Below are positions 6,564 through 10,158 of a DNA stretch of 10,158 nucleotides, one piece after another (within the stretch, counting starts at the first letter, position 1; every line of letters starts with the position of its first letter). Position numbers and translations under genes: made by a program. Source of the DNA: Acidobacteriota bacterium. GTDB taxonomy: Bacteria; Acidobacteriota; Aminicenantia; UBA2199. Under the pieces are notes generated by a model. The model was given only the letters and a program-made list of their open reading frames with translations. It was not told where the DNA came from and did not search any database. The stretch covers positions 1-10,158 of the forward strand of contig JAKAGC010000087.1 of the NCBI GenBank assembly GCA_021817755.1. The letters are read 5' to 3'.

Positions 6564-6629
6564 ATGAGAAAACTAGCTGCAAAAGTAGATTTATTATGGG
6601 TAATAAAAACCATTACCCTATTCAATTAA
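6564..6629 (+). CDS. Possible very small ORF (21 residues)
   Basis: An ATG at 6564 opens 21 codons ending in TAA at 6627-6629. GGAAG (6557-6561) lies two bases before the ATG, a weak and close ribosome-binding site. The predicted peptide starts MRKLAAK (basic) and continues with the hydrophobic stretch VDLLWVIKTITLF, which would suit a membrane-associated or secreted short peptide. It follows the 61-codon gene and the 11-bp hairpin on the same strand and precedes a T9 tract. An ORF this short can arise by chance, and the coding sequence also contains a 7-bp inverted repeat. Confidence 0.25.
   Translation: MRKLAAKVDLLWVIKTITLFN
6598..6618. repeat. Short inverted repeat inside the 21-codon ORF
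   Basis: GGGTAAT (6598-6604) and ATTACCC (6612-6618) form a perfect 7-bp stem with a 7-nt loop, AAAAACC. Neither strand has a long T run next to it, so a terminator role is doubtful. Confidence 0.4.
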
Positions 6630-6635
6630 ACATAC

Positions 6636-6676
6636 GGAATTCGGACTCTTACTCGGATTGAATTTCCTTTTTTTTT
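6636..6676 (+). terminator. Possible terminator with T9 tract
   Basis: GGAATTC (6636-6642) can pair with GAATTTCC (6660-6667) with one bulged base, and nine thymines (6668-6676) follow at once. The stem is AT-rich and imperfect, so the terminator is weak by sequence, but the T tract is in the right place for plus-strand transcripts from the 6189 promoter that pass the 11-bp hairpin. Confidence 0.4.
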
Positions 6677-6710
6677 AGAAAAAACAAATGAAGCCAATAA
6701 AAAGGAAATT
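6661..6710. repeat. AT-rich 12-bp inverted repeat downstream of galT
   Basis: AATTTCCTTTTT (6661-6672) and AAAAAGGAAATT (6699-6710) are perfect reverse complements about 26 bp apart, with a further T6/A6 pairing possible in the loop. It lies 58 bp beyond the galT stop. On the minus strand it is not followed by a T tract, so it is not a classic intrinsic terminator. It may protect the mRNA end, or it may reflect base composition. Confidence 0.4.
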
Positions 6711-6767
6711 TTGACTGCTTAAAAAACTATAATTAATTGATACATGTATAAATAGATTTACTACTTC

Positions 6768-7772
6768 TTATTTATCATTTTTTAGAATTTTTATGGATTC
6801 CTCAGGAAGCATCGGATTTATAAAGGATTGGGTTCCGATCTCGAATCCTCCTGTTCCGGATATTATTGGTAATAACTCGATGTGCCAATGAAAATGCTCC
6901 GAATACCTGTTATCCTTTGAGAAAGGTGCATTATGCAAAATCATATTATAAGGTGGGTGATCCAGTGCTTTATTGATTTTCCCAATAGCATCCCGAAAAA
7001 TGATTGCGAGTTTTCGCAATGCTGCATCCTCCATTTCCTCGAATACAGCATAATGATGAACAGGATAAAGTGAAAGTTCAAAGGGGAGGCGAGGGGCATA
7101 AGGTGCAAAAACAATAAATTCTCCGTTTTCTAACAACAATCGTTGTTGAAATCTGATTTCATGCTGTACAATATCACAAAATAGGCACCTTTCTTTTTTA
7201 GCAAAGTAACTCTGAGCATGTTCCAACCTATCGGTAGTACGGGCAGGAATTACAGGTAAAGCCACTATTTGAGAATGAGGATGGGATATCGTTGCTCCCG
7301 CTTGTATTCCATGATTTTTAAATACCTGGATGTAGCGAAACCGGATATCTCTTTTTAAATCGAGGATCCTATGTTTAAAGGCTAGGAAAATCTCATAAAC
7401 AGTGTCCTCCTCCATTTCATCTATCCCTCTGGTATGGGAAGTGGTTTCAATAACCACCTCATGGGCACCGATTCCATTCATCTTATCATAAAATCCATCC
7501 GCCCGTTTATCCAATAATCCTTCTACCTTCAATGCCGGATACTTATTGGGAATAACACGCAATTTCCACCCCGGTTTATCATGAGTCGTATTGGCTATAC
7601 GCAATGAATGAATTTCAGGTGGCGTCATGTCTTCGTTTCCTTCACAAAACGGACAATTTGCAGAGGTCAATGTATACTCACCATGAGCAGTGAAAAACTG
7701 AGGCCGCCTCTGCCGCTCGGGGGAAAAAATAACCCACGTTTCACTGGTTGGGTCTTTTCTTAATTCCGGCAT
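6768..7772 (-). CDS. galT: Galactose-1-phosphate uridylyltransferase (HIT superfamily)
   Basis: A 334-residue Leloir-pathway enzyme that exchanges UMP between UDP-glucose and galactose-1-phosphate. The N-terminus MPELRKDPTSETWVIFSPER is typical. Cys40-x2-Cys43 (CPFC) and Cys196-x2-Cys199 (CLFC) are probable metal sites. The active site is HPHSQ, His164-Pro-His166, where the second histidine is the expected UMP-carrying nucleophile. The C-terminal half-domain has HFHWH (293-297). GATISHPHSQIVALP resembles the non-enteric branch, which also includes ADP-glucose phosphorylases, so the substrate is likely but not certain. The ATG at 7770-7772 has AAGGAG (7781-7786) seven bases upstream. It lies 119 bp after pbpC on the same strand; no clear promoter or terminator was seen in that gap. 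No galK or galE is visible. Confidence 0.92.
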   Translation of the reverse strand: MPELRKDPTSETWVIFSPERQRRPQFFTAHGEYTLTSANCPFCEGNEDMTPPEIHSLRIANTTHDKPGWKLRVIPNKYPALKVEGLLDKRADGFYDKMNGIGAHEVVIETTSHTRGIDEMEEDTVYEIFLAFKHRILDLKRDIRFRYIQVFKNHGIQAGATISHPHSQIVALPVIPARTTDRLEHAQSYFAKKERCLFCDIVQHEIRFQQRLLLENGEFIVFAPYAPRLPFELSLYPVHHYAVFEEMEDAALRKLAIIFRDAIGKINKALDHPPYNMILHNAPFSKDNRYSEHFHWHIELLPIISGTGGFEIGTQSFINPMLPEESIKILKNDK

Positions 7773-7780
7773 GGGTTTTA

Positions 7781-7786
7781 CTCCTT
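7781..7786 (-). promoter_or_regulatory. Ribosome-binding site of galT
   Basis: AAGGAG on the minus strand, seven to eight bases before the galT ATG, fixes that start. The gap from here back to pbpC contains AT-rich runs such as TTATATAT, but I found no paired -35/-10 that I would call. Confidence 0.7.
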
Positions 7787-7891
7787 ATGCTTTTTTTCCA
7801 TATATAATTGTAACATGTTCATTCATCTTTTCCTATCCCCACATTTTTGATTTATGCTTCCGGTACATGCTAACCAACACAGAATAGCTAA

Positions 7892-10153
7892 TCACCTAAC
7901 AGTAAAGGAAATGGAATCTAAAATTCTACCTGAGAACCGTATTTCAAGGTGATGATTGCCGGGTTGAAGCTTCCAAAAGGGAAAGTGAGGAAACACTTCA
8001 CGCTTGTAAAGTGAGCCATCCACAATATACTCGATTTCTTCCCCAGGATGAAACCCCATAACCTCGAAGGTAATCTGTTGACTTTCGCGTGATATTGCAC
8101 TGGAAATACTAAAAAAATCGCCTTTCTGGGGAAATGATATTCGTTTTTCTTTTTCCCGGTCGATACCGACAATTTCAGAGGAAGAGTGATTTAGTGCCCA
8201 TTGTCCGTACAATTCCGGGTAATGAACCTTCGTTATACCATTCTCCCGGACATGCCAAGTGCAAACTTGTTTGGGAAGATTCTGGGAATCGAAGTACTCC
8301 TCTACTGTATCGGGGCAAAGTGAGGTGGCGAGTTCGCCGGATAATGCACATACCCTCCTTTTCTCCACGCCTGAGGGAATTTCAATTCCTCCCCTGGTCC
8401 AATCTTTTTGGAGTGCCAGGAAAATATCTCGCAATATGGTGGATACGTTTCCAACAAAGGTTGTATCTTCCATATTTGTTCCCGAAGGATTACCGATCCA
8501 GACTCCTACAGTGTATTCGGTATTCGTTGCAACAGCCCATTTGTCCTTGAACCCTTTTGATGTTCCGGTTTTAATGGCAAGAGGGAAGGGAAGCTTCATA
8601 GATGAGTCATATCCGAAGGATGCAAACCGTGCTGCCGGGTCAGAGAGTATATCCCAGATTAGAAACGCAGTTACAGGATCAAACAGTTTGACCTCTTTCG
8701 AGTGTTCTTCTTTAATAAATCGAGGAGTATACATTATACCTTTGTTAGAAAAAGCAGAATAAGCCGTAACGAGATCAAGCAATCGAACCTCTCCTGATCC
8801 GAGCGCAATAGTTTCTCCATAAAATCCGGAATCTGATTTTAAATAGGTAAACCCGGCCTGCTGGAGTTTAGATATCACCTGGGCGGGTTTAAGTTTCATA
8901 GCCAGATAGAAAGCGGGGATATTGTAAGAACAAGCGAGAGCTACTCTTAATCTCAAAGGGCCATGCTCTCTTCCGTCATGGTTCTTAGGAAAAAATCCGC
9001 CTTTAGAGGGAAATTTGATATCGGGTAAAATAGTTGATGGAGTATATCCGGATTCAAGAGCCAATCCATAGACAAAGGGTTTCAATGTGGAACCGGGTTG
9101 CCGTAACGCGACTGCTAGATTGACATTTCCGGCATTTGAATCATTGAAGTAATCGGGAGAGCCAACAAAACCTAAAACTTCATGGCTTCGAGTATCGAGC
9201 ACCACTGCCGCGGCTGATGAGACGCGAAAACGATTGAGCCGAACCATATGCCCACGAATAATTCCTTGAATTTCTGACTGGATACGGTAATCAAGTGTTG
9301 TTTGAATTCGATCCGGAATGGATTTATTCCTAAATTTTTCCCATACCATTTCGATAAAATGGGGGGCGAGAAATGGAAACGATTTCGACTGAAAATAAAT
9401 ACCTTCGCTTTCCGCCCTCTTATACTCGTCAAGTGTTATATGATTTTTGTCTTTAAAGGATTCCAATATGATCTTCCATCGTTTTTTCAAAATGGAAAGA
9501 TGGCGATTTGGATTATATTGGGAAGGCGATTTGGGAATAAGTGCCAGATATATTGCCTGGTTCAACGAGAGCATAGATGGTGCTTTCCCAAAATAAAAAT
9601 AAGAGGCCTGGTTTACTCCATAAACCATATTGCCGAAAGGAAGACGATTGATATAAGATTCAAGAATTTCACTTTTAGAGACATGCATTTCGAATTTCAG
9701 TGCTGAAAACACTTCCGATATCTTATTTAATATGCCGCGGTCTTGATGATGGTAGATCATTTTCGCAAGTTGCATTGTAATAGTGGACCCACCAGAGACA
9801 ACCCTTCGACGCGAAATGTTCTGCCATAAGGCACGAATGATAGATTTTATTGAGACTCCATTGTGATCATAAAATTTCTTATCTTCGATTAAAACAATGG
9901 CTCGCAAAAAATGTGGGGAAACCTCAGAAAGACGGCAATACTTAGAATAGGTTTCATCTGCTGATAAATAAGTACGCAGTTCTTTTCCGTTCCTATCGGT
10001 AAAAGTGGTAGAATATGAGGCATTTTTGAAAATAGCCTCATCGAAAGAAATAAAATAAATGGTCAATCCGATTGTAATAATAATCAAAAAGCCAATAAGT
10101 ATAATTAGTTTTCGCTTATGTCTTTTTAGAAATGCATATATTTTGTCTTTCAT
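7892..10153 (-). CDS. pbpC: Penicillin-binding protein 1C (bifunctional transglycosylase/transpeptidase)
   Basis: A 753-residue class A penicillin-binding protein anchored in the inner membrane by one N-terminal segment (about residues 15-35, LIILIGFLIIITIGLTIYF). The GT51 transglycosylase domain (about 60-240) has the catalytic Glu90 in IEDKKFYDHNGV, GGSTITMQLAK and the downstream LPFGNMVYGV. The transpeptidase domain (about 310-590) has all three motifs: Ser355-TLK, SYN at 409-411 and KTGTS at 528-532. After it comes a cysteine-containing linker (VCALSGELAT...CP) and a C-terminal beta-rich domain (about 670-753) like BiPBP_C, which marks PBP1C rather than PBP1A or 1B. The family polymerises and cross-links peptidoglycan. 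ATG at 10151-10153 is five bases from the window edge, so the upstream neighbour and promoter are unseen. An alpha-2-macroglobulin gene often precedes pbpC elsewhere. Confidence 0.95.
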   Translation of the reverse strand: MKDKIYAFLKRHKRKLIILIGFLIIITIGLTIYFISFDEAIFKNASYSTTFTDRNGKELRTYLSADETYSKYCRLSEVSPHFLRAIVLIEDKKFYDHNGVSIKSIIRALWQNISRRRVVSGGSTITMQLAKMIYHHQDRGILNKISEVFSALKFEMHVSKSEILESYINRLPFGNMVYGVNQASYFYFGKAPSMLSLNQAIYLALIPKSPSQYNPNRHLSILKKRWKIILESFKDKNHITLDEYKRAESEGIYFQSKSFPFLAPHFIEMVWEKFRNKSIPDRIQTTLDYRIQSEIQGIIRGHMVRLNRFRVSSAAAVVLDTRSHEVLGFVGSPDYFNDSNAGNVNLAVALRQPGSTLKPFVYGLALESGYTPSTILPDIKFPSKGGFFPKNHDGREHGPLRLRVALACSYNIPAFYLAMKLKPAQVISKLQQAGFTYLKSDSGFYGETIALGSGEVRLLDLVTAYSAFSNKGIMYTPRFIKEEHSKEVKLFDPVTAFLIWDILSDPAARFASFGYDSSMKLPFPLAIKTGTSKGFKDKWAVATNTEYTVGVWIGNPSGTNMEDTTFVGNVSTILRDIFLALQKDWTRGGIEIPSGVEKRRVCALSGELATSLCPDTVEEYFDSQNLPKQVCTWHVRENGITKVHYPELYGQWALNHSSSEIVGIDREKEKRISFPQKGDFFSISSAISRESQQITFEVMGFHPGEEIEYIVDGSLYKREVFPHFPFWKLQPGNHHLEIRFSGRILDSISFTVR

Positions 10154-10158
10154 ATTCC

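Larger units (their letters stand above)
6440..6767. other. 328-bp intergenic region between convergent genes
   Basis: The gap between the 61-codon plus-strand gene and the end of galT has no long ORF. It holds an 11-bp GC-rich hairpin (6511-6548), a possible 21-codon ORF (6564-6629) containing a 7-bp hairpin (6598-6618), a T9 tract after a bulged hairpin (6636-6676), a 12-bp AT-rich inverted repeat (6661-6710), and a 10-bp palindrome ATACATGTAT (6740-6749). Beyond these, nothing is recognisable. Confidence 0.7.

Noticed and set aside
7773..7891. Separate galT promoter in the pbpC-galT gap
   Set aside because: TTGGTT with a 17-bp spacer leads to TAAATC, which matches the -10 consensus too poorly to call; galT may be read from upstream.
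8134..8762. Plus-strand ORFs of 138 and 167 codons opposite pbpC
   Set aside because: They run antisense through conserved penicillin-binding protein motifs, overlap each other and have no start signals.
1..10158. tRNA genes, CRISPR arrays, insertion sequences or prophage genes
   Set aside because: No cloverleaf, regularly spaced repeats, transposase motifs or terminal repeats were seen on either strand.

Overview
The window is AT-rich, densely coded bacterial chromosome with ordinary housekeeping genes. No phage, transposon, tRNA, rRNA or CRISPR signature is visible. A predicted outer-membrane beta-barrel protein ending in phenylalanine, and a bifunctional penicillin-binding protein of the PBP1C type, point to a diderm (Gram-negative-type) organism with peptidoglycan. 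Three sites match the sigma70 consensus well with 17-bp spacers, which argues against a Bacteroidetes-type promoter system. Nothing here fixes the phylum; a spirochaete or another AT-rich diderm lineage would fit, but that is a guess.

Layout, almost all on the minus strand. (i) 1-705: the start of an ABC-transporter ATPase, cut by the window edge, preceded by a YtrA-type GntR repressor. The repressor promoter carries a perfect 9-bp inverted repeat across its -10/spacer region and lies so close to the ATG that the mRNA should be nearly leaderless. (ii) 827-3741: recN (DNA repair) followed by miaB (tRNA methylthiolation), overlapping by ATGA. (iii) 3771-6077: a small outer-membrane barrel protein followed 14 nt later by a secreted subtilisin-family (S8) protease. 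The pair is driven by a strong promoter at 6049-6077 and followed by a weak terminator-like hairpin. (iv) 6189-6676: the only evident plus-strand unit. It has a near-consensus promoter, an unrecognised 61-codon gene with a strong ribosome-binding site, a strong 11-bp hairpin, a possible 21-codon ORF and a T9 tract. (v) 6768-10153: pbpC followed by galT.

The genes fall into separate jobs: regulated transport, genome and tRNA maintenance, envelope and secreted proteolysis, galactose metabolism and cell-wall synthesis. The least explained part is about 6.0-6.77 kb, where a short plus-strand unit with a near-consensus promoter diverges from the barrel/protease operon and runs toward galT. That is the best place to look for something undescribed. 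All functional calls come from motif recognition by eye; no database search was possible.
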